NCBI RefSeq assembly: GCF_001750145.1
Contig: NZ_CP015732.1
Span: 496,001 to 560,000 of the forward strand
Reading direction: 5' to 3'
DNA length: 64,000 bases
From: Arthrobacter sp. U41
Lineage (GTDB): Bacteria; Actinomycetota; Actinomycetes; Actinomycetales; Micrococcaceae
A program made the translations under genes and the position numbers. Numbering within the stretch: position 1 is the first letter of the stretch; every line of letters begins with the position of its first letter. The notes beneath the pieces were generated by a model. That model ran no database searches and was not told the origin of the DNA. It worked only from the letters and a program-made list of their open reading frames with translations. Below are positions 1-8,294 of this stretch, piece by piece.

Positions 1-1051
1 GGCTCTTGGACATCCTGGTCAGCCAGTGCGGGGCATGTCCGTTGTTGGCCATGGTGCGGAAGATCCGGCCGATCGAGTACAGGCCCGAGTTGCAGGAGGA
101 CAGCGCGGCGGTGATGACGATCATGTTCATCACATCGCCCATCCAGCCGAGGCCCATCTGCCCGAACACGGTGACGAACGGCGAGGTGCCGGCCACGTAC
201 TGGTCCGAGGGAAGCAGCATGGCCAGCAGCGTGACGGAGCCGACGTAGAAGACCACGATGCGGAAGACAACGGCGCGGATGGCCTTGGGGACTTCCTTGG
301 CCGGGTTCTGCATTTCACCGGCGGTGATGCCAACGAGTTCGATCGCGTTGTAGGCGAAGATCACGGCGTTCAGCACCAGGATCATCACGAGGCCGCCCTT
401 GGGGAACATGCCGCCGTCGCCTGCGAAGAGGTTGCTGACCGAGGCGTTGCCGGTCCCGACCTGGGCGTTGGTGACCACCATGAAGGTGCCCACGGCCAGG
501 AAGATCAGGATGGCGCCGACCTTGAGGACGGAGGCCCAGAACTCGAATTCGCCGAACGCCTTGACGCTCATGAGGTTCACGCCCACGAGCAGCAGCAGCG
601 CCGCGATGGCGGACAGTTCAACCGGCACGTTGGGGAAGAAGAACTGGAAGTACAGCCCGATTGCGATGAGCTCGGCGATCCCGGTCATGGCCCAGTTGAT
701 GAAGTACATCCAGCCGGACAGGTACGCGCCCTTCTTGCCGAACATTTCACCGGCGTAGCTGACGAAGGAGCCCGAGGTCTGGCGGTACATGATGAGTTCG
801 CCGAGGGCGCGCATCAGCAGGTAGGCGATGACGCCCGCGATCACGTAGGAGAAGATCAGCGCGGGACCGGTGGAGGCCAGCCGTCCGCCGGCACCCATAA
901 AGAGGCCGACGCCGATGGCGCCACCCATCGCGATCATGGTGACCTGACGGCCGCTCAGGGTCTTGGCGTAGCCCTCGGCGCTGAGGGTCGAGTCGACGAC
1001 GGCGGGTTGCGCCTCGGGGCTCTTAAGTTCTGTGGGGGTAGTTGATGGCAC
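1..1051 (-). CDS. AAT-family amino acid permease (3' end outside window)
   Basis: Cytoplasmic-membrane amino acid:proton symporter of the APC superfamily. 350 codons are present and the C-terminus lies beyond the left edge. The GTG start is chosen because AAGGA lies 8 bases upstream. A hydrophilic N-terminus of about 30 residues precedes the signature first helix (MIAMGGAIGVGLFMGAG), and further hydrophobic stretches follow to the edge, where the readable protein ends in HWLTRMSKS. By eye it is closest to D-serine/D-alanine/glycine (CycA-like) or proline/GABA permeases; the substrate cannot be fixed from this portion. It appears monocistronic. The 295-bp spacer to the next gene holds no other gene that I can see. 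Confidence 0.85.
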   Translation of the reverse strand, partial: MPSTTPTELKSPEAQPAVVDSTLSAEGYAKTLSGRQVTMIAMGGAIGVGLFMGAGGRLASTGPALIFSYVIAGVIAYLLMRALGELIMYRQTSGSFVSYAGEMFGKKGAYLSGWMYFINWAMTGIAELIAIGLYFQFFFPNVPVELSAIAALLLLVGVNLMSVKAFGEFEFWASVLKVGAILIFLAVGTFMVVTNAQVGTGNASVSNLFAGDGGMFPKGGLVMILVLNAVIFAYNAIELVGITAGEMQNPAKEVPKAIRAVVFRIVVFYVGSVTLLAMLLPSDQYVAGTSPFVTVFGQMGLGWMGDVMNMIVITAALSSCNSGLYSIGRIFRTMANNGHAPHWLTRMSKS

Positions 1052-1346
1052 AGCTGTATTCCTTGTTTAGGTCGGGGTATGGCCGGGAAAGGACCGTGGA
1101 TTCAAGTACACAAATTCGGGCTGGAGCCCCTCGCGGGGATCAAGACGTGTACCGAACCTCACAAGCGTCGAAGTTCGCGCGGCTCATCCATCGTACTAGT
1201 CTTCAGGGCCCGGCCGTGACGCGGGCAACATCAGGCAGGCAATATCCCTAATTAAATACGCGCTTCCGACTCAATAGCCGAATAATGTTCGGTTTTGGCC
1301 CGGCCGTCCCGGCGAGTCCCAGCGGGTCGTTCTGCCGAGCCGCCTG

Positions 1347-3008
1347 CTAGGCCAGGGCGCCGTCCTGCATGGCATACCGGATCCAGGTCCCGGTCCCCGC
1401 GCCGTGCCCGGCTCGGTTCCCGGTGCCGTTCTCCCGGGCGCGTGTGCTGAACCACTCCCCCAGCGCGCGGTCGTGGCTGACCATGACCAGCGTGCCGGCG
1501 AAGTCCGAAAGAGCCGATTCAAGCTGCTCCACCAGGACGGGCGCCAGATGGTTGGTGGGCTCGTCAACGAGCATCGTCCCGTATCCGCCCAGCAGCAGCC
1601 GGGCAAGGGCCAGCCTGCGTTGTTGTCCTGCGGACAGGCTTCCCACCGGGACATGGAATTCGCTGGTCCGGAAGAGCCCCAGGCGCAGCAGCGCCTCCGC
1701 GTGCTCGTCGATGTTGCCGCCCAGGCCCGCGGCGAAAGCCGGCAGGAGACGCAGCCCCGGGCGCTGCGGAAGCTCCAGCTCCTGCTGCAGGTATCCGATC
1801 CGGCCGTGCCTGACCACGGTGCCCCGGGCCGGCTCCAGCGTGCCCGCGAGGACGGAGAGCAGCGTGGACTTGCCTGCACCGTTGGGACCGGTGATGAGGA
1901 TCTTCTGGCCCGCCTCCACCGTGACGTCCGTCGGCTCCAGCCGGCCGGGCACCGTCACTCCCCGGGCCTCCAGGGCCGGTCCCGCCGCAACGTCAGCCCG
2001 CAGCTCCGTCGCCAGCTTCAGGGGAACCGGCGGACGGTCGATCGGGTTTGCCTCCAGCCTGCGGAGACGCTCCTGGGCATTGCGGACCTTGCTGGAGGCT
2101 GCCTTCTGCCACGTGCCGGCCTTGAAGTCGAACCCCATTTTGTCGTTGTCGCGCTGCCGGGCGTAGCCCATCTTGCCTGCGACCGTGTCCGCCTGGAGCC
2201 GTTCGGCCTCCATCGCGTCCAGCCACCCGCGGTACTGCTGCGCCCAGCGCTCGCGTTCGGCAGCTTTCTCCCGCAGGTATCCCTCGTAGCCGTTGCCGTA
2301 GCGGTTGACCGTGAGGCGTTCGGCGTCCACTTCAATCACGGTTGAGGCAACTTTGCGCAGCAGGACGCGGTCGTGGGAGACCACCACCACGGTTCCGCGG
2401 TGCGCGGCCAGCCGGGCCTCCAGCCAGGCTGTCCCGCTGGCGTCCAGGTGGTTGGTGGGTTCATCGAGGAGGAGGATGTCGGCGGGATCGGCCATCACGC
2501 AGGCCAGCGCCACGCGTTCCTGTTCCCCGCCCGAGAGCGAGCCCAGTGTCCTCGTCCGTTCCAGCCCGCCCAGGCCAAGCCGGTCCAGCGCCGCCTCCAC
2601 CCGGGATTCCGCGGCATAGCCTTCCCGGAGCTGGTACTGCGTCTGCAGGTTTCCGTAGCGCTCCAGTTCGTCCGCTTCCGCCTCGGCCAGCCCGTCCTCC
2701 AGCCGGTCCAGTTCGGACTCCATATCGCGGAGGGATGCCAGGGCGGCGTCGACCGCGTCGCTCACGGTGTATTGGTCGGGCAGGCCCAGGGTCTGGGCCA
2801 GGTAGCCGACGCGGCCCCGGCTGACGGCGGTGCCCTCGTCCGGGGTCTCGAGCCCGGCCAGAACGCGGAGCAGCGTGGATTTGCCGGCCCCGTTTTCGCC
2901 GACGATCGCCACATGTTCGCCGGCTGTGATGGCAATTTCGACGTCGGCAAAAAGCTGGCGGTCCCCGTAGCCATGGGATACGCCCGTAAGGCGGAGATGT
3001 TCGCTCAA
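1347..3008 (-). CDS. ABC-F family ATPase
   Basis: Soluble tandem ABC ATPase of 553 aa without membrane segments, the layout of ABC-F proteins that act on the ribosome (translation factors or target-protection antibiotic resistance). Domain 1 has Walker [10 protein letters not shown] near residue 37, signature [12 protein letters not shown] and Walker [13 protein letters not shown] charged linker of about 90 residues, rich in Arg, Glu and Ala, corresponds to the ribosome-contacting arm. Domain 2 has GPNGAGKST, signature [12 protein letters not shown] and a slightly divergent [12 protein letters not shown] is the start, with GAGGA a few bases upstream. It stands alone. Whether it protects against a drug or is housekeeping cannot be told from sequence alone. 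Confidence 0.88.
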   Translation of the reverse strand: MSEHLRLTGVSHGYGDRQLFADVEIAITAGEHVAIVGENGAGKSTLLRVLAGLETPDEGTAVSRGRVGYLAQTLGLPDQYTVSDAVDAALASLRDMESELDRLEDGLAEAEADELERYGNLQTQYQLREGYAAESRVEAALDRLGLGGLERTRTLGSLSGGEQERVALACVMADPADILLLDEPTNHLDASGTAWLEARLAAHRGTVVVVSHDRVLLRKVASTVIEVDAERLTVNRYGNGYEGYLREKAAERERWAQQYRGWLDAMEAERLQADTVAGKMGYARQRDNDKMGFDFKAGTWQKAASSKVRNAQERLRRLEANPIDRPPVPLKLATELRADVAAGPALEARGVTVPGRLEPTDVTVEAGQKILITGPNGAGKSTLLSVLAGTLEPARGTVVRHGRIGYLQQELELPQRPGLRLLPAFAAGLGGNIDEHAEALLRLGLFRTSEFHVPVGSLSAGQQRRLALARLLLGGYGTMLVDEPTNHLAPVLVEQLESALSDFAGTLVMVSHDRALGEWFSTRARENGTGNRAGHGAGTGTWIRYAMQDGALA

Positions 3009-3147
3009 GGAGTCCTCGCAGGTAGTTGGCGAGCCGGCCCGGCGGCGGCTTGCGTCGTCAAGTATGACACCGAAGGCTCATCCCGGCGCGTCTGCGGCCG
3101 CCGCGCGGGGGCTCAGGCGGCGGGCACGGCCGCCGCCGCGGGGGCAC

Positions 3148-3171
3148 CGACGGCGGGCACAGCCGCCGTCG
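3148..3171 (-). terminator. GC hairpin after the metal ABC operon
   Basis: Perfect 9-bp arms (CGACGGCGG/CCGCCGTCG) around the 6-base loop gcacag, beginning 12 bases beyond the stop codon of the permease gene. There is no T tract, so it is a GC-hairpin terminator candidate rather than a textbook intrinsic terminator. The surrounding 3050-3180 is GC-rich and holds no gene. Confidence 0.4.
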
Positions 3172-3182
3172 GGCGTGGAACA

Positions 3183-4058
3183 TCAGACGGCGAGCGCGGC
3201 CGCCTTTTTGCGGCGGGCCATCGCCAGCCGGGTCCCGATCAGCCCCTGCCGGGGGCTGAACAGATAGACGAGGGCGAAGGCGGCGCTCTGGGTCAGGACC
3301 ACCATGGCGCCGGAGGCGGTGTCCAGGTAGTAGCTGAGGTAGATGCCGGCGATGGAGCAGAGGGCGGAGATGACCGGAGCGATCACCAGCATCCGGGAGA
3401 AGCGGTCCGTCAGCAGGTAGGCCGTGGCCCCGGGAATGATCAGCATGGCCACCACCAGCACCACGCCCACGGTCTGCAGCGCCACGACGGAGGTCAGCGC
3501 CAGCAGGCCCAGCAGCAGCGCACCGAGGCGCTTCGGGGACAGCCCGATCGCGTGGGCGTGGGTGGGGTCGAAGGCGTAGAGCGTGAGGTCCCGGCGCTTG
3601 AGAATCAGGATGGCAAAGGCCACCACCCCCAGCACGAGGACCTGGATGAGGTCGGGGATGCTGACGCCCAGCAGGTTTCCGAAGATGATGTGGTTGAGGT
3701 CGGTCTGGCTCGGCGTCACGGAGATCAGCACCAGGCCCAGGGCGAACAGCGAGGTGAACACGATCCCGATGGCTGCGTCCTCCTTCACCCGGCTGGTGTT
3801 GCGGACCACCCCGATCAGGGCGACGGCGATCAGCGCGAACACCAGCGCCCCGACGGCGAAGGGAGCCCCGACGATGTAGGCGAGCACCACCCCGGGGAGC
3901 ACGGCGTGGGAGACGGCGTCGCCCATCAGCGACCAGCCGATCAGCACCAGCCAGCAGCTGAGCACCGCGCAGACGATGGCCGCGAGCGCCGTGGTGACGA
4001 TGGCGCGGACCATGAAGTCATAGCTCAGCGGTTCCAGCAGGATCTCGAGGAAGTCCAT
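3183..4058 (-). CDS. metal (Mn/Zn) ABC transporter permease
   Basis: Membrane subunit of 291 aa of an ABC-3 family importer for divalent metal ions, last gene of the operon SBP-ATPase-permease. About eight hydrophobic helices are visible. The conserved segment after the first helices (GWSLMGDAVSHAVLPGVVLA) matches the family's D-A-x-S-H-A-x-L-P-G motif. The C-terminus is short, basic and cytoplasmic (ARRKKAAALAV). Three bases separate it from the ATPase gene, so the two are cotranscribed. The metal is inferred from the binding protein to be manganese; zinc is the alternative. Confidence 0.92.
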   Translation of the reverse strand: MDFLEILLEPLSYDFMVRAIVTTALAAIVCAVLSCWLVLIGWSLMGDAVSHAVLPGVVLAYIVGAPFAVGALVFALIAVALIGVVRNTSRVKEDAAIGIVFTSLFALGLVLISVTPSQTDLNHIIFGNLLGVSIPDLIQVLVLGVVAFAILILKRRDLTLYAFDPTHAHAIGLSPKRLGALLLGLLALTSVVALQTVGVVLVVAMLIIPGATAYLLTDRFSRMLVIAPVISALCSIAGIYLSYYLDTASGAMVVLTQSAAFALVYLFSPRQGLIGTRLAMARRKKAAALAV

Positions 4059-4061
4059 GGC

Positions 4062-4880
4062 TCAGTTCCTGCCCGGCTGGTTGGAAAGGCCGGCGATCGG
4101 AAGGCCGGGGTCCGGGAGGCCGGGGTCCGAACGAATGGGCCCGGGTAGGTCCCGGCTGAGGACGTCGAGGCCGAAGGCCATGGCCAGGTGCTCCGGCTGC
4201 AGCACCACCTCGGGCGGGCCGTGCATCAGGACCCGGCGCATCAGGAGCACGGCCTCGTCGCAGAGCTGGGGCAGGGCGTGCAGGTCGTGGGTGGAGACGA
4301 GGATGGTGCAGCCGTCCGAGGCGAGCTCCTTCAGTAGCCGCGTGATCGTGGCCTCGGAGCGCTTGTCCACGCCGGCGAACGGCTCGTCCAGGAGCATCAT
4401 GGTGGCGCCCTGGGCGATTCCGCGGGCCACGAAGGCGCGCTTCTTCTGGCCGCCGGAGAGCTGGCCGATCTGCCGGTTGGCGAACTCGGACAGTTCCACC
4501 CGGTCCAGGGCGAGGTCGACGGCGTCGCGGTCCGCCCTGGACGGGCGGCGGGTGAACCCCTGGTGCCCGTAGCGGCCCATCATCACCACGTCGTGGACGG
4601 ACAGCGGGAACTGCCAGTCCACGTCCTCGCTCTGCGGGACGTAGCCGATCCCGCCCCTTTTGCGGGCCTTGGCGGGCGGTTCGCCGTTGATGAGGACGCG
4701 GCCGGCGTCGGGCTTGACCATTCCCATGATCGCCTTGAACAGCGTGGATTTGCCGGAACCGTTCATGCCCACCAGCCCGCAGATCCGGGCAGCCTCAACG
4801 GTCAGCGAGGCGGCGTCGAGCGCCAGGACCTCCCCGTAATGGACGGTGACGTTCTCCACCAGAATGGCTGGACTGCTCAT
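4062..4880 (-). CDS. metal (Mn/Zn) ABC transporter ATP-binding protein
   Basis: Cytoplasmic ATPase of 272 aa powering the metal importer. Visible are Walker A GLVGMNGSGKST (note Met in place of the usual Pro/Glu-Asn), signature LSGGQKKRAFVARG, Walker B MMLLDEPFAGVD and the H-loop LVSTHDLHAL. The family-typical PQSEDVDWQFP precedes the signature. The start ATG overlaps the stop of the binding-protein gene (ATGA), which implies translational coupling. The C-terminal 25 residues are Pro/Gly-rich and beyond the conserved fold. Confidence 0.93.
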   Translation of the reverse strand: MSSPAILVENVTVHYGEVLALDAASLTVEAARICGLVGMNGSGKSTLFKAIMGMVKPDAGRVLINGEPPAKARKRGGIGYVPQSEDVDWQFPLSVHDVVMMGRYGHQGFTRRPSRADRDAVDLALDRVELSEFANRQIGQLSGGQKKRAFVARGIAQGATMMLLDEPFAGVDKRSEATITRLLKELASDGCTILVSTHDLHALPQLCDEAVLLMRRVLMHGPPEVVLQPEHLAMAFGLDVLSRDLPGPIRSDPGLPDPGLPIAGLSNQPGRN

Positions 4881-5854
4881 GATGCCGCTCCCGTCAGGCC
4901 TTCAGTGATGAGTTTGGCGTCGTGCCGGATGAGGTCCAGGTACGTCGGGACCGGCCCGTCCGCCTCGGACAGCGAATCCACGTACAGCACCCCGCCGAAG
5001 CTCGAACCGGTGGCTCCCACCACCTGGCGCATCGGGGCGTCCGACACCGTGGACTCGCAGAAGACGGCCGGGACCTTGTTGGCCTTCACGAATTCGATGG
5101 CCCTGGTGATCTGTTGCGGGGTAGCCTGCTGCTCGGCGTTGACCGCCCAGATGTAGACCTCCCGCAGCCCGGCGTCGCGCGCAAGGTAGGAGAAGGCGCC
5201 CTCGCAGGTCACCAGCGCCCGCTGCGCCTCGGGCACGGTGGCGAGCTTCTGGACCATTTCGTCCTTCACGGACTGCAGCTGGGCCTTGTAGGCCGCGCCG
5301 TTCGCCTCGAAGGCCGCCGCGTTGTCCGGATCGAGCTGCGAGAACGCCTTGACCATGTTGTCCACATAGATCTGGACGTTGACCGGCGACATCCACGCGT
5401 GCGGGTTCGGCTTGCCCTGGTAGGAGTCTTCACCGATGGACAGCACCTCCACGCCTTCGCTGACCACGGCGTGCGGAACGTCCAGGCCTTCCACGAACTG
5501 GGCGAACCACGCCTCAAGGTTCAGGCCGTTGTCCAGGATCAGGTCCGCCTTGGACGCCTTGCGGATGTCCCCGGGGGTGGGCTCGTAGCCGTGGATTTCG
5601 GCGCCGGCCTTGGTGATGGACTCGACCTGCAGCTTGTCCCCCGCCACGTTCTGCGCGACGTCGGCCAGCACGGTGAAGGTGGTCAGCACAACCGGCTTCT
5701 CGCCCCCGGCACCCGCGCCCGGGCCCTGGCCCGGGGCGTCAGCGCCGCACGCGGCCAGCGACAGTCCGAGCAGGACGGCGACGGCGGCTCCGGCGGCGCG
5801 GAGGCCACGGGTTCGGCGGACGACTTTGGCACGCCGAAACGAAGTATTAGGCAT
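4877..5854 (-). CDS. metal ABC transporter substrate-binding lipoprotein, Mn-type
   Basis: Extracytoplasmic ZnuA/MntA-superfamily binding protein of 325 aa. A twin-arginine-like basic stretch and hydrophobic core lead to lipobox LSLAAC. Metal ligands expected for the family are visible: His in EIHGYEPTPGD, His in NPHAWMSP, Glu in FCESTVSD and Asp in YVDSLSEADGP. The E-P-T-P after the first His and the lack of a His-rich loop favour manganese over zinc. A perfect TATAAT lies 7 bases before the ATG and there is no Shine-Dalgarno, so the mRNA is predicted to be leaderless. A palindrome covers the start (see regulatory entry). First gene of a three-gene operon. Confidence 0.9.
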   Translation of the reverse strand: MPNTSFRRAKVVRRTRGLRAAGAAVAVLLGLSLAACGADAPGQGPGAGAGGEKPVVLTTFTVLADVAQNVAGDKLQVESITKAGAEIHGYEPTPGDIRKASKADLILDNGLNLEAWFAQFVEGLDVPHAVVSEGVEVLSIGEDSYQGKPNPHAWMSPVNVQIYVDNMVKAFSQLDPDNAAAFEANGAAYKAQLQSVKDEMVQKLATVPEAQRALVTCEGAFSYLARDAGLREVYIWAVNAEQQATPQQITRAIEFVKANKVPAVFCESTVSDAPMRQVVGATGSSFGGVLYVDSLSEADGPVPTYLDLIRHDAKLITEGLTGAAS

Positions 5855-5867
5855 ACCGAATATTATA
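5845..5867 (-). promoter_or_regulatory. -10 box and metalloregulator-like operator over the mntA-type start codon
   Basis: On the minus strand a perfect TATAAT (5867-5862) is followed after 7 bases by the ATG (5854), so transcription should start at or next to the A of the start codon. An 18-bp imperfect dyad TATTAGGCATACCGAATA (5845-5862), 7 of 9 half-site pairs matching, overlaps the end of the -10, the predicted +1 and the first codons. A repressor there would block initiation directly. DtxR/MntR-family metalloregulators bind comparable AT-flanked GG/CC dyads, so Mn- or Fe-dependent repression is inferred. No regulator gene is in the window. Confidence 0.6.
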
Positions 5868-5906
5868 CCGGACTGCGCCGTTCCGCCGCGGCGCTAGGCT
5901 GGTGTC

Positions 5907-6668
5907 ATGGGCACCGTTCTCCGCACACCCCCCGCACCGCGGCCGAAACTCTACCGGTTCTCCCGGCTCGATTTCATCACGGCAGGCCTGTACGTGGCAG
6001 TGGCCGCTTTCTTCGCCGTCGCCGGCGGGCTGCTGGTCCCGCTGATGCTCCAGCTCTCACCGAACCCGGCCACTGCCACTTACAGCGTCAACCTGGTCTT
6101 CTACGGATGCATCGGCATCCTGGCCCTGGCCGCCGTCCGGCACGTCGCCGTCCGGGACCTCAAGGTTCTTGCCACCAGGCCCTGGTTCACGGTGCTGATG
6201 GTCCCGCTTGCCGTGGTGGCCATGATGATCCTCACCGCGGTCCTCGTCTCGCTCACGGGGCCGGTGCAGACGTCCGCGAACCAGGCCGGGCTGCAGGCGC
6301 TGATGCAGCAGGTGCCGGCCTGGCTGATGGTGCCCCTGCTGGTGATCGTGGGGCCCTTCGTGGAGGAGTACATCTTCCGCCACCTGCTGATCGGCAAGCT
6401 GAGCCGGCGGGTGAACATCTGGGTGTGTTCCTCCCTGTCGGTGGTCTTGTTCGCGGCGCTGCACGTCGTCGGCCAGGAGGAACTGACCCTGCCGGTGCTG
6501 ATGCCCTACCTCGCCATGGGCGTGGTGCTGGTGTACGTCTATGTCTGGACCGGCAAGAACGTTATGTTCGCCTACTTCGTCCACGCCTCGAAGAACCTGC
6601 TGGCGGTCGTCTTCATCTACGCCATCCCGCCGGAACTCATGGAGCAGCTCCAGCAGATCCAGGGCTGA
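5907..6668 (+). CDS. CPBP-family intramembrane glutamic endopeptidase
   Basis: Polytopic membrane protein of 253 aa with the CPBP (Abi/CaaX-protease-like) catalytic motifs in order: EEYIFR (EExxxR), FAALHVV (FxxxH) and HASKNLL (HxxxN). About seven to eight hydrophobic segments are visible. Family members cleave within membranes or act in bacteriocin immunity or protein processing; the substrate is unknown here. TAGGCT lies 6 bases before the ATG with no Shine-Dalgarno, so a leaderless transcript is predicted. It is divergent from the metal ABC operon with only 52 bp between start codons. Confidence 0.88.
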   Translation: MGTVLRTPPAPRPKLYRFSRLDFITAGLYVAVAAFFAVAGGLLVPLMLQLSPNPATATYSVNLVFYGCIGILALAAVRHVAVRDLKVLATRPWFTVLMVPLAVVAMMILTAVLVSLTGPVQTSANQAGLQALMQQVPAWLMVPLLVIVGPFVEEYIFRHLLIGKLSRRVNIWVCSSLSVVLFAALHVVGQEELTLPVLMPYLAMGVVLVYVYVWTGKNVMFAYFVHASKNLLAVVFIYAIPPELMEQLQQIQG

Positions 6669-6675
6669 TCCAAGC

Positions 6676-6776
6676 AACGCGGGGTCAGATACGGCCCATC
6701 CCGGCGGTCCGCATGGGCCGTAGGTGACCCCGCGTTGCCGGGGGCGGTCCGCATGGGCCGTAGGTGACCCCGCGTT
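6676..6776. repeat. REP-like long hairpin with duplicated right arm
   Basis: A 24-base left arm (6676-6699) is complementary at 22 of 24 positions to a right arm at 6713-6736, giving a stable hairpin with a 13-base loop. The right arm with its loop, about 34 bases (6703-6736), is repeated exactly at 6743-6776, so two alternative hairpins can form with one left arm. It begins 8 bases after the CPBP stop codon. No open reading frame of note crosses it. It may act as a terminator or be a REP-type element. Confidence 0.75.
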
Positions 6777-6868
6777 ACTGGGGGCGGTGCGCGTTACCGC
6801 CGCCCGGTGTGCCGGACGGGCACCGCCGCCCCCTACCGCCGCCGGGCCCGGCGTCGTAGTTTCTATCC

Positions 6869-7309
6869 ATGACACTCAACATCCAGATCGTCGTCGACTG
6901 CCGGCATCCGCATGAGCTCGCCGATTGGTGGGCCGAGACCCTTGAATGGGCGGTGGAGCCGCAGGACGCGGACTTCATCCGCTCCATGATCGAGCAGGGC
7001 TTCGCCACGGAGGAGCAAACCAAGCTGCACAACGGCAACCTCGTATGGGCCACCGGCGCCGCCATCCGTCCGCCCGCGGATCTTGCCGCCACGCCGCCGG
7101 CCCAGCGGATTCTGTTCCAGACGGTCCCGGAGGCCAAGACCGTGAAGAACCGGATCCACTGGGACGTCAACCTCGCCGGCGCGGACAAGGACCAGGCGCG
7201 GACCGCCCTCGAGGCGCGCGGCGCGACCTTCCTCTGGTCCGCCAGCCAGGGTCCGCATTCCTGGCACACCATGGCGGACCCGGAAGGCAACGAGTTCTGC
7301 ATCAGCTGA
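6869..7309 (+). CDS. VOC / glyoxalase-like domain protein
   Basis: Small soluble protein of 146 aa with a single vicinal-oxygen-chelate-type fold as in actinobacterial glyoxalase-like domain proteins. The start IQIVVDCRHPHELADWW and the end HTMADPEGNEFCIS (the terminal DPEGNEFC motif of this subgroup) are both recognisable. The reaction is unknown; many members of this subgroup lack a full metal site. TAGTTT lies 6 bases before ATG and there is no Shine-Dalgarno, predicting a leaderless mRNA. It lies just upstream of menB but has its own start signal. Confidence 0.85.
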   Translation: MTLNIQIVVDCRHPHELADWWAETLEWAVEPQDADFIRSMIEQGFATEEQTKLHNGNLVWATGAAIRPPADLAATPPAQRILFQTVPEAKTVKNRIHWDVNLAGADKDQARTALEARGATFLWSASQGPHSWHTMADPEGNEFCIS

Positions 7310-7330
7310 CGCGATTACTAGACTCGGACT

Positions 7331-8284
7331 GTGAGCAACGAAATCCCCGCCAAGGTGTCCGACGTCTTTGACCCCACCCGCTGGCGCACAGTGTCCGGCT
7401 TCGACGATTTCCAGGACATGACCTACCACCGGCAGGTGGAGCGTTCCGCGGACGGCACCGTGGTCCGCGACCTGCCCACGGTCCGCATCGCCTTCGACCG
7501 GCCCGAGGTGCGGAACGCGTTCCGCCCCGGCACCGTGGACGAGCTGTACCGCGCCATGGACCACGCCCGGATGAGCCCTGACGTGGCCACCGTGCTGCTC
7601 ACCGGCAACGGCCCCTCCGCCAAGGACGGCGGCCACTCCTTCTGCTCCGGCGGCGACCAGCGGATCCGCGGCCGCGACGGCTACCGCTACGCCGAGGGCG
7701 AGACCAAGGAAACCATCGATCCGGCGCGCGCCGGCCGGCTGCACATCCTCGAGGTCCAGCGGCTGATGCGCACCATGCCCAAGGTGGTCATCGCCGTCGT
7801 GAACGGCTGGGCCGCCGGCGGCGGGCACTCCCTGCACGTCGTCTCCGACCTGACCATCGCCTCCCGCGAGCACGGCAAGTTCAAGCAGACCGACGCCACT
7901 GTCGGCAGTTTCGACGCCGGTTACGGTTCGGCGCTGCTGGCCCGCCAGATCGGCCAGAAGTCCGCGCGCGAGATCTTCTTCCTGGCCCGCGAATACTCGG
8001 CCGAGGACATGGTCCGGCTCGGTGCCGTCAATGAGGCCGTGGACCATGAGCGGCTCGAGGACGTGGCGCTGGAATACGCCGCGGACATCGCCCGGCAGTC
8101 CCCGCAGGCCATCCGGATGCTCAAGTTCGCCTTCAACCTCGCCGACGACGGCCTGGCCGGCCAGCAGGTCTTCGCCGGGGAAGCCACCCGGCTGGCGTAC
8201 ATGACGGACGAGGCGGTGGAGGGCAAGGAAGCCTTCCTGGAGAAGCGCGATCCGGACTGGTCCCAGTTCCCCTACTACTTCTAA
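7331..8284 (+). CDS. menB: 1,4-dihydroxy-2-naphthoyl-CoA synthase
   Basis: Crotonase-fold enzyme of 317 aa that closes the second naphthoquinone ring in menaquinone synthesis (o-succinylbenzoyl-CoA to 1,4-dihydroxy-2-naphthoyl-CoA). Diagnostic segments are FCSGGDQRIRGRDGY near residue 105, GWAAGGGHSLHVVSDLTIA forming the oxyanion region, and the C-terminal EGKEAFLEKRDPDW. The length is that of the longer actinobacterial type. GTG start: TAGACT ends 6 bases upstream and there is no Shine-Dalgarno, so it is predicted leaderless. It heads a menB-menE-menA run on the plus strand. Confidence 0.96.
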   Translation: MSNEIPAKVSDVFDPTRWRTVSGFDDFQDMTYHRQVERSADGTVVRDLPTVRIAFDRPEVRNAFRPGTVDELYRAMDHARMSPDVATVLLTGNGPSAKDGGHSFCSGGDQRIRGRDGYRYAEGETKETIDPARAGRLHILEVQRLMRTMPKVVIAVVNGWAAGGGHSLHVVSDLTIASREHGKFKQTDATVGSFDAGYGSALLARQIGQKSAREIFFLAREYSAEDMVRLGAVNEAVDHERLEDVALEYAADIARQSPQAIRMLKFAFNLADDGLAGQQVFAGEATRLAYMTDEAVEGKEAFLEKRDPDWSQFPYYF

Positions 8285-8294
8285 GGCGGCCTTT

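Noticed and set aside
26..1045. Long plus-strand open frame over the amino acid permease
   Set aside because: Its protein is His/Asp/Gly-rich with no fold-like pattern. The minus strand encodes a clear AAT permease over the same bases.
2373..4148. 591-codon plus-strand frame
   Set aside because: Antisense of the ABC-F gene end and the metal permease. Composition (His, Gln, Gly, Asp) is typical of GC-rich shadow frames.
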